Assembly (NCBI GenBank): GCA_039881045.1
Contig: JAYWVB010000031.1
Span: forward strand, 248,001 to 312,000
Direction: 5' to 3'
Length of the DNA: 64,000 nt
Source: Chaetomium olivaceum
Taxonomy: Eukaryota; Ascomycota; Sordariomycetes; Sordariales; Chaetomiaceae
In this document: positions 1 to 11,568 of the stretch, in pieces
Layout of the letters: every line of letters begins with the position of its first letter
How positions within the stretch are numbered: position 1 is the stretch's first letter
Translations under genes and position numbers: made by a program
The notes under the pieces: model-generated
Seen by the model: the letters and a program-made list of their open reading frames with translations, nothing else
What the model was told of the DNA's origin: nothing
The model's database searches: none

Positions 1-803
1 TAAATTCCAAGTATTCCAATGCCACCCACACCAGAAATTGGCCCATATCAGCCAAGTCGAATCAGCAGTTGGCTTGCACATTGCAGCCGCTGATATGCCA
101 AAACCTCGAATGAGGCACTGGCCAATAATAGCCCACATCGACCTCCCAACCAGGGTCTCGCGCGCCCCTGATCGCAAAAGCTCCACCATCCCGAGAACAA
201 ATAGCGGCACACTGCGTCAGGTTCAAGGCGCTTGACGAGTAATCGTTCACCCTTTTCGGAATGTCTTCATTCCCGCCCAGATCCGCGGGCGGCGCATGGT
301 CATCGATTTCCGAGCAACCCCGGTCCCAACAATCAACGTTTGTTTCTGAATCCCGAATCCTGAATGCTGACCCACAGCCACGGGTCCCGTCTGTCGTGCG
401 GATATCCCCGCGTATTCACACACGTCTCTCTTTTGTCTCCCATTCTGACCATCTCCATGGTTATTTTTCCTCCGACGGTTTCTAGAAGTCTTGATAGTCG
501 ACAATCCGCGCCGGAAAGCTAGAGAACCGCTCGAAGAACAAGACTGGTCCATTCGCAAGTCCAGAGTTCCTCCTCCTGCCCCCATTGCACGCATGGTTGT
601 CAAATCCGCTGCCCGAAACTGTCCTTGTTGAACCACAGGTTGCGACGCCGCCCACCATGTTCCATCCGGAACGGCCAACTTCCACAGAGCATGTTCTTCA
701 TCGCCAGCCGAGACTATCGCCGTTAAGCAGGCGGCGTGAATTGGCAGAAAGGGCCTTCGGACTTTGGGCCGCGAGAGTTCGTGAACACGCACCAAGGGAA
801 CAC
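1..803. other. No confident gene (left edge)
   Basis: Open frames exist on both strands (the longest, antisense, covers 247-933), but none shows a recognisable motif and they overlap each other. The frame that becomes the zinc-finger-like gene downstream is open from about 585, so an upstream part of that gene may lie here. Confidence 0.4.
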
Positions 804-2653
804 ATGAAGGACGGGGCTGTACTGCATCACCCATTATGGCCGGCCCACCTACTGGACCGGAAAGACACCGGGAGGACTCTAAAACATGCCAATCAACGGG
901 GTGTCTTGACTGAGGTTTCTTATGACGCACCAAGGACTGGATCTACGTCGTCCGAATATCTGGAGGGGGTGGCGAGGCACTCCACCGCCCCACGCTCATC
1001 TACACCTTTCAAGTTCGAGTCCTGGGGATCCTCAAGAATATCCACGTACGGTCGCCAGAGCTCTGAATGGGAAACCGAGACGCTGCTAGACCAAAGCAGC
1101 TGTGGTTTGGATGATATGGCACCCTACCCCTGTCCGTTTAGGAAACGTAACCCGGCCCGGTTCAACATCCGCGACCATGAGACATGCGCCAGGGCCCCTT
1201 TTGACTCCATCCGCGGGTTGAAGTGAGAACGCACAGTGAATCGACTGACTTGATATTTTGCTGACGGCCAACACGCAGGCACCATATCGTTACATGCCAC
1301 GGAAAGGAGCCGAGTCTAGTCCGGCCCCAATGCCGACGCTGCAAAGAAGACTTTGAGACGGAAATCGCTCTCGAAGAGCATTTACTGTTACCGAGAGATC
1401 AGATCTGTGAGGTGAAGGAAGCACCTCCTGTCGATTACGAGGATGGGATAACCGAGGAAATTGCAAAGAACCTATTTTATGGAAGGGCCGACACTGACGG
1501 GACGTCGACTTGGGAAGGCATCTGGACTCTTCTGTTTCCTGACGATGCCGAAGTGCCAGAGTCAGGTATTTTACCCAGACTAAAATTTCGCCAACAGCTG
1601 AACTTACCAGTCACAGATTTCAACCCAGTCGCTGAGCTCGTTGAGGTGGAGCAAGCGTTTGACGAGGGGCAAGATATGCTGAAGGAAAGACTACGAGAGA
1701 AGCTTCAACTCCTGCTTCCCGAGGCCCTTGGGGCGGACTATCTTAGCTTCCTCACGGGCCAGCTCGAGCTAGTCTTTGAGACGCACAAAGTCAACGTCAT
1801 GAAACAATCCCTGGGCCGCTGTTCCGCAACAGTAAGCGGAGCGCAACCGTCTAAAACGCAAAAAGCTGAGCACCCAAGCCAACCGAGAAAACCAAACCGC
1901 CGATCGCGGCGAAACTCCCTTCTCCAGAACATGCATCGCAGCAGCACACAAGGCCCAACCGCCTTGGGTCCCGCCTCTCGACGAACCTCCCACATAAGCA
2001 GCAACGGCAGCGCCAACAAACGCGCAAGCCGTCCCTTCAGCGAGCAGTCCTTCCTATGCCGGACGGAACCGCAGCGACCCACGACAATGGCGAGCAACAC
2101 CGCCGCCGTGCCAGCCCCCGTCGAACGACGACAGCTACCTCACCCAGAGCAACAACCCCTCTATAACGCCCACCCCCGCTCCAGCACCGACACCAACGCC
2201 AGCACCACCACCACCACCACCACCAGCAGCGCAACCAACCCGCGCGACTCGCGCGACTCCGGCATCAGCATGCCGTGCGACACGTGCGCCCTCGAGCCGT
2301 GCGCCTGCGCAGCTCACCACCACCACCACCACACCGATGCCGACGCCGAGCCTGCCGCGGACGCCACCGACGGCAACTGGGAGGACCATCGTCCTCGCCG
2401 GCGCGCCTCTCCGGCGGGCCGCACGGCCTTCCCCCGCCGGAGCCGGCTGAGCATTCAGACGGCGGATTTGCATCTCCCTGGTCGGAGTGGGGGCGTGGAA
2501 GGTTGGGATGGGGATGGGGATGGGGAGGGCGATGGCGATGGCGATGGGGAGAGAGTGAGGGGGGAGGGCGGGGATGGGGATGTGAGTGGGGGTAGCTTCT
2601 CGCCTGAGTCGTTCAAACAGCGGCTTTTGAGGGGCCGGTTGACGGGTGTTTAG
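804..2653 (+). CDS. Fungal protein with degenerate C2H2-type fingers
   Basis: Unknown function, probably nucleic-acid binding. It is spliced: coding to 1222, intron 1223-1278 (GTGAGA...CAG), then 1279-2653. The frame runs through the splice and rebuilds a Cys/His block: CPFRKRN and a further Cys before the intron, then TCHGKE, CRRCKEDF and a His/Cys pair after it. A CPF-x-KRN opening followed by a second Cys pair is a recurrent pattern in uncharacterised fungal families. The C-terminal half is low complexity: Ser/Arg/Pro-rich, a Thr run, a six-His run near 2315-2333 and a Gly-Asp repeat tract around 2500-2585. The start is not settled; in-frame ATGs occur at 657, 804 and 1119, and an extra upstream exon is possible. 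Confidence 0.6.
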
Positions 2654-3181
2654 TTTGGACGAGGTATTAAGGGGTTGTGTGTTTGGTTGCATTGCGGACA
2701 GGGTGTTTGTGGTTTTGTGGTTGGTTTATCGGTCGCATTGGGTGTCTAGTTGTGAATTAGGTTTGGATAATATGGGAGCTGGGAGTTAATGATGCTAATA
2801 ACTACTTACTTAGTAAATTTAGGAACAAATACTGATCTGTAATGTGGTATTTTGACCACCAGCGGGAAAGTTGCCGTCGTGCCCACGAACCGAAATGGAT
2901 TCAGGGGGAGCGCGGGCGTCAACTTGAAGCCCATGAACCCTTCCTCCTCCTAAACAGGAAGATGTAGATATGTATTAAAAAGCTGGCAGTAAAATAGCCC
3001 TTTCTATTGAAGGTTGGATCACTTCTTCTTTTTTTGATTTTGGTTTTCTTTTACAGGAACCGATTCTCAAGCATTTCACACCGCGGAGGTTGACTCCGCA
3101 ATCAACGGGTGACCGTGAGCCCCACAACCTCTGCAAGGCTCATAAACCAACCCTCGCCGAACAAATTCCAGCAAATCGCAC
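2654..3181. other. Intergenic, zinc-finger-like gene to tRNA
   Basis: AT-richer spacer with no convincing frame. It should hold the 3' end of the upstream transcript. No repeat or regulatory element is recognised. Confidence 0.5.
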
Positions 3182-3286
3182 GGGAGCTTGGCTCAGTTGG
3201 AAGAGCGCAGGTCTCATACGCTTGTATGATTCGGTGTAAAAATCGAAACTATCCTGAGGTCGTGAGTTCGAGCCTCACAGTTCCCA
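3182..3286 (+). tRNA. tRNA-Met (CAU), elongator, with intron
   Basis: Acceptor stem 3182-3188 pairs with 3279-3285, discriminator A at 3286. D arm 3191-3206 (GCTC/GAGC), anticodon stem-loop from 3208 with CAT at 3215-3217, T arm 3262-3278 with TTCGAGC loop. A 32-nt intron (3219-3250) sits one base after the anticodon, the canonical place. The anticodon stem closes with a T-T mismatch (3212/3252), which also occurs in human elongator tRNA-Met, so it argues for elongator rather than initiator. The internal A box (3189-3200) and B box (around 3265-3275) are intact, and T-runs at 3292-3295 and 3300-3303 would terminate RNA polymerase III. Confidence 0.95.
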
Positions 3287-4107
3287 TTTCCTTTTGCCCT
3301 TTTGGCTTAGGGTGGTGACATGTTCCTTTTTGCGCAATGAACCAGCGCAATCAATAAACTCAACCAGTGCACGCGATTCCAAATGCCGACTTTCCCACCC
3401 ATCCGATAAGGCGATTGTCGCACCGGGGAAATGCGAACAACACCGCCCAAATTCTGCACAGCAATTGGACTAATGTTCTCCTGCCGCGGGCTTTGCAGGC
3501 GATGGCTTTGAGAGGGCACGACTCCGAGGGCAACTGGCTGAATTGTACGAAGCAAAGCTACCGGGTAGTGACATGCCGCAGCTCTTTGGCACAGGCGGCA
3601 CAGCTTTGACCCTAAACTGATTTCTCCTTTGATTAGGTCAGGTACCTGGTTTGCACAGGCTGCAAAGTGCTTCCTGCAGGCTGCAGTTCCATGTTTCCCC
3701 CTAGAAACCGCTGATGAACAGCCAACGACGACAAAGCGGCTGGATAAACCGGAGGAAAAAATACATAAACCGTACAGGAAGATACCTAGGCAACCTTGAT
3801 CTTATACGCTTCACGGAGCCGATGTTCAATATCGGTACCAGGTACGTATCACACAAGTGGTTTAAATCTGGTACCATCGGGCCGTTGGTGGGAAATAATT
3901 ACATGGGTCGACGTGTTTCCTCCCCTGAAAAACCACTTGATTGCCCTGACTGCATCCTTCGCTCAGAGAGTGGCAATCGTCGCCCAGACAATAAATAATG
4001 ATCTGGTAAGCCCAGACTGTCCCAGTTTCCCGGCTGACTCCTGAAATTGCTGACATGCAGCCCGAGACTTTCCTTTCCGTCGACCGTTTAAACCAAAACG
4101 CCCAAAC
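3287..4107. other. Intergenic, tRNA to SDR gene
   Basis: Begins with the Pol III T-run terminator. No supported gene. It contains GGTACC/AGGTACCT microrepeats near 3640 and 3835, a motif seen in many spacers of this window. The end is the promoter of the SDR gene at 4108. Confidence 0.5.
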
Positions 4108-5542
4108 ATGGGGCTGATTGACGCTTTGTTTGAGGCCCCGCTGCAACGGCTCGTGGGGCGGTTCGTCCCTGCGCCGTTGCCCCCGGCCGGTACTTTTGAC
4201 GGGCAAACCGTGCTCATCGTCGGAGCCACGTCCGGCCTCGGGCTAGCTGCCGCCGTGCACTTTGCGGCTCTCGGCGCCAACGTCATCATCACATCCCGCG
4301 TAGCATCTCGTGGCGATGCTGCGAAACGGCATATTGAAGAGGCAGCAGGGCCGTCTCGCAAAGGCACCATCTCGTGTATGGAGCTTGATTTGGAGCGCTA
4401 CGATTCGTGCACCAGCTTCATGGCCAAACTCAAGAGCAGCCTCCCCGGCCCTGCCGCCCTCGACGTCGCGATTGTGAACGGCGGCATCGTCAATTCTCAT
4501 TGGGAGGAGAGTCCCCACGGATGGTGAGTTTTGACTTCCTCGTTTGACTCTATGCTGCTCCCTTTGCACACGCACGCCTACATCGGCAGTCTGATCCCTC
4601 TGACGCGTGGCTTTTTCAGGGAGAAAACGATTCAAATCAACACCATTGGGACAACTCTCATGGGCTTGCTCCTCTTGGGCTGGATCCGCGGAGCCCGCGA
4701 CCAACGAGCATCGCCGGCCCATCTTGTCTTCCTCAGCTCGCGCGAGTGTTTCGATCCCGACCTCGACGAACTGACCAGATGGTCGCAACAAAAGGGCGGC
4801 ATTCTGCGACAGGTGTCCAGCAAAGAGAACTGGCCGAGCCATTGGTGGGACGCAGAGCCCAACTACGCCATCAGCAAGATGCTACTCGTGTTCGCCATCA
4901 AAGAGATTAGCAGACTTGCGCGGGGCCCTGACGGCGAGTAAGTCATTTACGTTTAACTCAAGTTCGCCGTAGACCACTCAGTCTCTGGGTTGACACTAAC
5001 GGCCCATCCTCCCCCAACCAGCCCCTTTGTCATCGTCAACAGCCTGTGCCCGGGCATGGTCAAAACCGACATCGGCCAACACATCGCCTCGAGATCGTGG
5101 TTTCACGCGCTCTGTACCTGGATAACTCTGTTAATAACCGCCAAGTCGGCTGATTCGGGCGCCAGGATTCTTGTTATGGCTGCCCAGAAACCAAAGGAGA
5201 CTCATGTGCGTGGTGCCTGCCCACGACGGTGGTTGTCTCACCCTTGTTAGTGGATTGACCTACTGACGCTGTGCCTTAATAGGGCGAGTATTTTAACTTC
5301 TTCCTCACTCCTGAACAGTGCCGCCAGTAAGTCATAACCGGGAGGCGAGCCTCTCTGCTTTGTTAGTCCAAGGGGAACCTCATCGAATATGTCGCTGACA
5401 ACGGATGCACGCCGATAGGAAATCAGCCAAGACCTTGGGCACGGAGAAGGCGAGGGCACTGCAGAAGTTGACGTGGAAGGAGATCAGGGACGAGTTGAAG
5501 GCCAACGTGCCCGAAGTGCAAGCTGGTTTAGACGATTTTTGA
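4108..5542 (+). CDS. Short-chain dehydrogenase/reductase, 5 exons
   Basis: NAD(P)-dependent oxidoreductase of the SDR superfamily, predicted 361 aa. Exons: 4108-4523, 4620-4937, 5022-5205, 5283-5326, 5419-5542; all four introns are GT-AG and restore one frame. The nucleotide-binding motif GATSGLG follows VLIV near residue 37. The catalytic pair is YAISK (Tyr221, Lys225). The region around Tyr is unusually long for an SDR, with WSQQKGG and KENWPSHWW, features I associate with SDRs of fungal secondary-metabolite loci. Its substrate cannot be told. It lies beside an acyltransferase and an esterase, so the three may form a small tailoring group, but it is about 17 kb from the polyketide cluster. 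Confidence 0.85.
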
Positions 5543-5835
5543 CGGGTTGCATCACCTATGGGTCTTTAATATCGGGGACGCCATTGTAGGAAGGCCAACG
5601 TCCCTGCGAGCAATTTAGGTACTAGGTACCTGGGTAATGGAACCGAGTAAGGAAGACGAACCCCTATTTAGGAAATGATAATGCCGACGTCTAGGTAGCA
5701 AATACCTAAATAGGGTATCCAAGGAAATAATACTGTTACTTCTACATCACAAATTACGCTGCCCGGCCGATATTTGCCCCATTCACCAGCAACTCACCCT
5801 CGGGAGCAAGCTTCGAAGAGGAGAGTCAACCCACA

Positions 5836-7491
5836 TCATGAGTGGCTCCCGAGCTGAGCTAGCCACCGTTCCATATCAGCCACTATCCCTTCCGCCAGCG
5901 CCACATCTACTGCGCAATCGCCCCAGCTAACAGCAACACACATGTCTCGGCCTGCAACGCTCACCGGGGAGAATATGATGGCGGCGGAAGGCACCTCAGT
6001 GCTGAGACCGAACTGAGCGCGAGCGATCGACCACTTCTGGCCGTCGGCGGGTTCCAGTTTGGCGCCATTCTCACCATCGGCCGGCGACGATGCGTTACCA
6101 CCGTCGATCACTCCGATGTTGGTGACCAGCCACGAGAACTGGCGCGTCCGTTTCGCCATGTCGCTCATCGTCTGCTTCCAGTCGGTGACGTACTTGAACA
6201 GTCCGATCACATCGTTCCGTAGCCCAGCTTCGAGCTTCTCTGATATCTCGCGCCGATTCTGTGCCGATGCGGCCCAGAGCTCGCGCTGGAGGTCTGCAGA
6301 CAACGGACCGCTTCCCCCGCCTTCGGTGCCATCGGCTGGCAGCTTCGAGCGAATCCGTGCTACCAGCTCCGTGTCCCATTTATGGAGGCACTGCGTCACA
6401 TAGTTGCTGACTACCCTGTCAGAGCGCCCCCAGGGGGCGTTTGGCGGGGCCGGGGCAGGTTTCGGCGGTGGTCGACGATGGTGGAGCTTTGAAAGGCCGG
6501 GGCGGTCGCGGTGTCGAGGCGTGATGAGAAAGCAGCAAGCGCTAATCCGTTTATCAGACCGGTGATGGTGGTCTTGTTCTGTCGGCAGAGGGCTTGGATG
6601 GCAACTAAGGACGCATTGTCCACCCAAAAGCTCCGGAGCTGGGTTTTGTAGGGAGACGGGCGAATCGGGCACCAGGTTGCCCACGATACGTCTCGGTTGA
6701 GAAACTCGGGCCGATTTTCCTCCCATAAGGCCTTAGCGAGGTGTTTGAAATCTACTCGGAGGCTCTTCAAGTCTTCGATTGGGGTTGGAAGTAAGGGAGC
6801 GGTTTGTGGTAATGTCAAGATATCGCCATCCAAACCCGCCCTGTCGGTAGATGCCCCACTACCCGCATTCAGCATTTCGAGTACGTCTTCATGAAACACC
6901 TTGGCACCCATGGCGTCGAACAGTGGGTGATTCCAAGTCAGTAGGGCCTCCATGAGAGGAGCATTCCCTTGACGGATGATGGTGAGTTTCCAGCCGGGTT
7001 GTTGAATAGAAAGGTCTGGAAAGCGCTCATCGAGTTGAGTGGTGAGGGTCTCCTGCACCACGCGTTCAAAGTCATCCTCTCCATGGAGATAAACCCATTT
7101 TATATGCTGGGTCAAGTCGATACTAGACAACTGGATCCACGAAGGTGTTTTGGCAGTGGCATCTATGATGCCGACTTGCAGCATCGGATGTCTCATGATG
7201 GTATCCACGACGGCGGCCTTGATAGCCTCCTCCAGGTTGGTCTGCGACTCTGTCGGCGCAAGATGTGGTGGGATCTCATAACGACAAGAGACAGTGGTGC
7301 CACGGTACTGGTCCAGCAGATACATGGCTAGCTGGTACGTCTCACTAGATACATCGTTGACAGTCAGATCTCCCAAGATGCAATGCCGGGAATCAGGTAT
7401 GTGAGAGAAAGTGGAAGGGTCATTACTTGATTCCGAATTTGCGAAGCACCGTAGTGCCGGGCGCCGTGCCTTGTTTCACTTTCCTTGCCAT
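5836..7491 (-). CDS. Alcohol acetyltransferase-like acyltransferase, frame-broken
   Basis: Acyl-CoA-dependent O-acyltransferase of the fungal AATase/condensation-like fold, about 520 aa. Exon 1 is 7491-7427 and exon 2 starts at 7344 (intron 7426-7345); the junction gives LRKFGI followed by NETYQLAM, matching the family's N-terminal pattern. The catalytic HxxxD motif is HPLFD in WNHPLFDAMG. Near 6444-6460 the frame shifts by one base inside a C/G-rich run: coding similarity (NAPWGRSDRVVSNYVT) continues in another frame to a stop at 5836. No GT-AG intron fits the short gap, so this is a one-base deletion or a sequencing error. If real, it removes the C-terminal third. Transcribed divergently from the esterase. 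Confidence 0.75.
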
Positions 7492-8282
7492 GCTGCGTTG
7501 ATGATTCGTGGCTGATATAACAAATCAAAAAGAGATAGAACTGTATCGCTGGTGAATGCTGGGTTTCCGCTAGGAGAAAGCGTGCTGGCCTCCCGTACAA
7601 AATTGAGGCTGACATCTTGTTTTTTGAAAAAAAAAAACGGGGGGTTGGTTGGTTTCCCAACCGGCTTACGCTCTTTAGTCAGCAGCGGGTGATTCAACAG
7701 CACGATGTACTTGGGGGTTGCATGGGTCTGGAGTTTTCCCCGTTTACCCCCGACTTCGCAATTTGTATGGAGTTGTCCGCCAGATTGGTGGCGTCCCATC
7801 CTTTTCGTCCTCTCCCACACTTTTTCGGCTCTCCTCACGGAGCCTTAGGCGCATGCATCTCCCGTCCAGCTTGACGGAGTAATCTCCATCCGTTTCCATT
7901 GCTTGCCGGGCATGCTTACCAAGGATTATTCCTATTTCGGCCGAACATATGAGAGGCCCCTGCCACTGATGGGTGAGGTTTGCTCGCCGCGCAGCGCCAG
8001 GCATTCATAGTTAGTACGTAATTCCCGGCAAGGCCCGCTCATCGTGCGGGAGCAAGTCAACATCTTACAAACCCGGAGACTTTTTAAGATTGTGTAACGT
8101 GTTGTACCGTCGAGGGAATCTACGTGTACATACCTTACATAAGTGCGACCTTTCGTCCCAACATACCAGCTGCATAGGGCAGAGGAGTGACCATGGTTTT
8201 CTCCAAACTTTCAACCTGAACTTAGAAAAGCATCATCATCCCATCCGACGGTATCACCATCTGTCCACCCTTCACCGCAATA
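7492..8282. other. Divergent promoter region, acyltransferase and esterase
   Basis: About 790 bases between two divergent starts (7491 on minus, 8283 on plus). It holds an A run at 7627-7637 and a pyrimidine-rich stretch just before 8283. No coding signal. A shared promoter would coordinate an acyl-adding and an acyl-removing enzyme. Confidence 0.5.
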
Positions 8283-10062
8283 ATGAAGCCCAATATCCTC
8301 CCCTTCGCCGCCACACTGGCCAGCCTCCTATCCGCCGCCACCACCACCGCCTCAAAATGCAACACCAACCCCCCTTCCGCCGCACCCACCATCCACCTCC
8401 GCGCGGGCACCGTCACCGGCGCCGTCCACGACGACGTCGAATACTTCCGGGGCATTCCCTACGCCCAACCGCCCCTCGGCCCTCTCCGCCTCAAACCGCC
8501 CCTCCCCCTCCAAAAGTTCCCCTCTGGCGGCTCCATCCTGGCCACCGGCGTCGGCCCGGCCTGCCCGCAACACACCGGCATCGAGCCCACCCCGCTGCTG
8601 CTTGCAGCGCTCTCCGACCTGGACATCGCGGAACCGCTGACCTTTGGGGCCACGCTGGGCGATGAGACGGAGGATTGCCTGACCGTCTCGGTGATGCGGC
8701 CGAAGGGGACCGCGAGGGGCGCGAAGCTGCCCGTGCTGTACTGGATTCATGGCGGGGGGTTCGCGGTGGGCAGCGCGCAGCCGTATAACGGGTCGGTGCT
8801 GCTGCCGCGGGCGGTGGAGCAGGACTCGCTGGTGGTTTTGGTGGCGGTGAATTATCGGCTGGGGGCGTTTGGGTTTCTGGGGGGGAGGCAGGTGCTGGCG
8901 GAGGGGGTGACGAATCTGGGGTTGCTGGATCAGAGGTTGGGGTTGGAGTGGGTGGCGGACAATATTGCGGCGTTTGGCGGGGATCCGGACAAGGTTACGA
9001 TTTGGGGGGAGAGCGCCGGTGCGATTAGTGTGTTTGATCAGCTGGCGCTGTTTGATGGAGATCATACGTACAAGGGCCAGCCGTTGTTCAGAGGGGCGAT
9101 TATGAACAGCGGCAGCATCACGCCTTCGGGGCCGGTTGACGGGATTACGGCCCAGAAGCACTTTGACACAGTTGTGGAAGCCGCGGGGTGTGCGTCAGTG
9201 GCGGATTCGGCCAAGGTCCAATGTCTGCGAGAGGTGGATTACGATACTATGGTGAATGCGTCGAACAGTGTGCCCGGTTTCCTGACCTACCAGTCCGTGG
9301 CGTTGAGTTACGCCCCTCGGCCAGACGGTCGAATCCTCACCGCGAGTCCGGAAGTTCTTGCAAGGGAAGGGAAGTTCGCGGTAGTCCCAATTATCATTGG
9401 TAACCAGGAAAACGAGGTACGCAAACTACCACAAAGTTTGTTTTTGAGTCGTGATAGACTAACCAAGGTTCCAGGGTACCTTATTCTCTCTGTTCCAATC
9501 CAACATCACCACCGAAGCAGCCCTTGTCTCCTACCTCCAAACCATCTTCTTCCGTAACGCCACCACGGAGGAAGTCGCCGGCCTCGTGGCCACCTACCCC
9601 GCGAACCCGGACAGTCCCGCCGGGGTGGGCGAGTCCAACAGCACCTACCCGGAGTTCAAGCGGCTCGCCGCCATCCTGGGCGACTGGGGATTTGTTCTCA
9701 TGTCTCGCCTCCTGTTAGAATCGTTCCCTGCCAAAGTCCCCGCGTGGTCATACCAAGCAACATACGGCAGCGGGACCCCCATCTTGGGGACGTACCACAC
9801 CACCGACCTCCCTCATCTATTCTACAAGACGGATGATGCCAGTGCGGCGATACAGGCGCTGTACATTTCGTTTGTGGTTTCTTTGGACCCCAATAACTTT
9901 GCGACCAGCACGCCCAGTGGGTATTTGACGTCGTGGCCGAGGTGGCAGGAGAAGAAGCAACTGCTGGAGCTCGGAGCGGAGTCTACGCGAGTGATAAATG
10001 ATGATGCAAGGGCTGGGAGCTTTGAGTACATGCGCGCTCATATCGAGAGTTTGCATGTGTAG
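8283..10062 (+). CDS. Secreted type B carboxylesterase/lipase
   Basis: Serine esterase of the alpha/beta-hydrolase type B carboxylesterase family, predicted 573 aa, two exons (8283-9416, 9475-10062) with a 58-nt intron. The N-terminus is a signal peptide (about 24 residues, Ala/Leu-rich, ending near TTASK), so it is probably exported. The catalytic triad is visible: Ser244 in WGESAG, Glu378 in ENEGTLF rebuilt exactly across the splice, and His486 in TYHTTDLPHLF. The oxyanion motif HGGGF is present, as is a FRGIPYAQPP block typical of the family. It is transcribed away from the acyltransferase. Natural substrate unknown. Confidence 0.92.
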
Positions 10063-10113
10063 ATGTAGAAGCTACCTAGTTGATAGATGGTTGACAGATA
10101 TCAAATGGTGCTA

Positions 10114-10833
10114 TCAGTCCAGATCGTTGATTTGATCCAACCAACTAAGCTCATCTTCCGTTTCCTGTGGCGGGAGAGGGAGTTCCTCGTACGGCGAGCC
10201 ATAAAGCGGGGCACCGCCGCCGTCGTCGTCGTCGTCAGAGTCTTCCAACCCTGAGTCGTTCCCTTGTTCCCCCTGATACGTCTGGTCAGGGGCGTCTGCT
10301 GGTCCCGTTCTGGTGTGTGAGGCTGGTGGTGCGCTGGAGTCTGGGGTGGGTAACGCCGACGTGTCCGTCTGTGACTGTGTCGACCCGCCGCACCGACTTC
10401 CCCCCCGTGGCCGCGCCTGCTCCTCCTCTAGTTGCTTCATACCAACGGCGAAGATGGCACGCATGGCATAGACGACGAATGCGAGCTGTTCTTGACGTGG
10501 GAGAAGGGTGAAGGGGTGAACTGTCGACTGCTCGGGTTTAGGCGCGGCCAGACGTGGTGTGGGAAGCGGCGGCGGCTGAGGCGGTGATGTTTTTGCTGTC
10601 TTTGCTGGCGCCTTTGATTTCCCGGGTTTCAACGGGTGAGACCTGTAGAGGTGTCTCATGAGTTGATTGCGCGACTTGAATGCCTCGCCGCAAGTGCGGC
10701 ATTTCGTTCGCCACTGCGGGTCGTTTGTGTTTCCAACCAGCGGGCGGGGGTTAGTCGACTGGCTCGATTCAGACTCGGGCCTAGCCGACTCGGGCTGGAA
10801 TCTCGGCCGAAATTCAGGTGATGTAGGGTCCAT
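10114..10833 (-). CDS. Single C2H2 zinc-finger protein
   Basis: Single-exon gene, 239 aa. One clear C2H2 finger, CxxC-x12-HxxxxH type, at residues 45-66 (CRTCGEAF ... HLYRSH), followed by a basic patch (KPGKSKAPAKTAK) and a Pro-rich linker. The C-terminal third is acidic (EDSDDDDDGG), suggesting a transactivation-like or interaction surface. A single finger is unlikely to give strong DNA specificity alone. It faces the esterase tail to tail with only about 50 bases between the stops. No functional assignment. Confidence 0.75.
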   Translation of the reverse strand: MDPTSPEFRPRFQPESARPESESSQSTNPRPLVGNTNDPQWRTKCRTCGEAFKSRNQLMRHLYRSHPLKPGKSKAPAKTAKTSPPQPPPLPTPRLAAPKPEQSTVHPFTLLPRQEQLAFVVYAMRAIFAVGMKQLEEEQARPRGGSRCGGSTQSQTDTSALPTPDSSAPPASHTRTGPADAPDQTYQGEQGNDSGLEDSDDDDDGGGAPLYGSPYEELPLPPQETEDELSWLDQINDLD

Positions 10834-11568
10834 TTCAAGGTTTGACGGGTGGTTGTGGATGGTTGGTCGGCGACTGGCCTAGCAAAAGGGTCGTCGATTG
10901 ATGACCTCGCGCGCTCAGGTCTGAAGAGGCGCTGGCCTTGTTAGACTGCCGCTTTGGTGGACAAGGCTTGAGGTAAGGTAAGGTAACCGTCACCGAATGA
11001 TGAATCTTGACGTGTTCGGTGCAAAAACACCGTGCGGAAAGTGGGGTTAGGCCGAACTCTTTGGATCCAATGAATCATCTCATTGGCCTGCTGCTTGCGG
11101 GGTCCGGAGCCCGAACCAAGCCGGGACCCACCCCGAGGCCGGTGACGCGGAGCTCCGACCAAGTGGAGGGGAACGTGCGTTTCACTGCTCCGCTGACCCA
11201 GTGCACAAGAAGGAACAAGAGTTTATTGACGATTTTCTGTTCTATTGAATGCTATCTAGAGTCTCGCTTGGATACCCCATACCTGTACTGTGTAAATGAC
11301 CAAGCAAATCCATATTACCTATACCCACTCTCTCAGACTCCCGGAAACGCCAATACACCATGTCTCGTTTCGCCAAAAGCTGGGTCTTATCATCCCAACC
11401 ATTTCTCTTCTCTAGGCATAAATCATCTAAATCGTGATATCTTCGCCAATGTGAGCCATTTCTGATAAATGGACTGGCGTAGATCATTGCATTTCATTTG
11501 TTTTTCTCGTTTGTCGGTGGAGGAGTTTCGACCCCGGCTGTGAATTGGCCGTCGGCGGGTGGCAGGTG
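10834..11568. other. Intergenic, C2H2 gene to membrane-protein gene
   Basis: Promoter of the minus-strand C2H2 gene plus the 3' flank of the membrane-protein gene. A tandem AAGGT repeat lies at about 10974-10985. The plus frame 11007-11465 shows no motif and is judged spurious. Confidence 0.45.

Noticed and set aside
247..933. Minus-strand frame of 228 codons
   Set aside because: No motif, overlaps the coding-like plus frame, composition resembles an antisense shadow.
2135..2692. Pro/Val/Gly-rich minus-strand frame
   Set aside because: Mirror of the low-complexity tail of the plus-strand gene.
6430..6470. Intron to explain the acyltransferase frame change
   Set aside because: No GT-AG pair of plausible size lies between the last in-frame and first shifted conserved residues.
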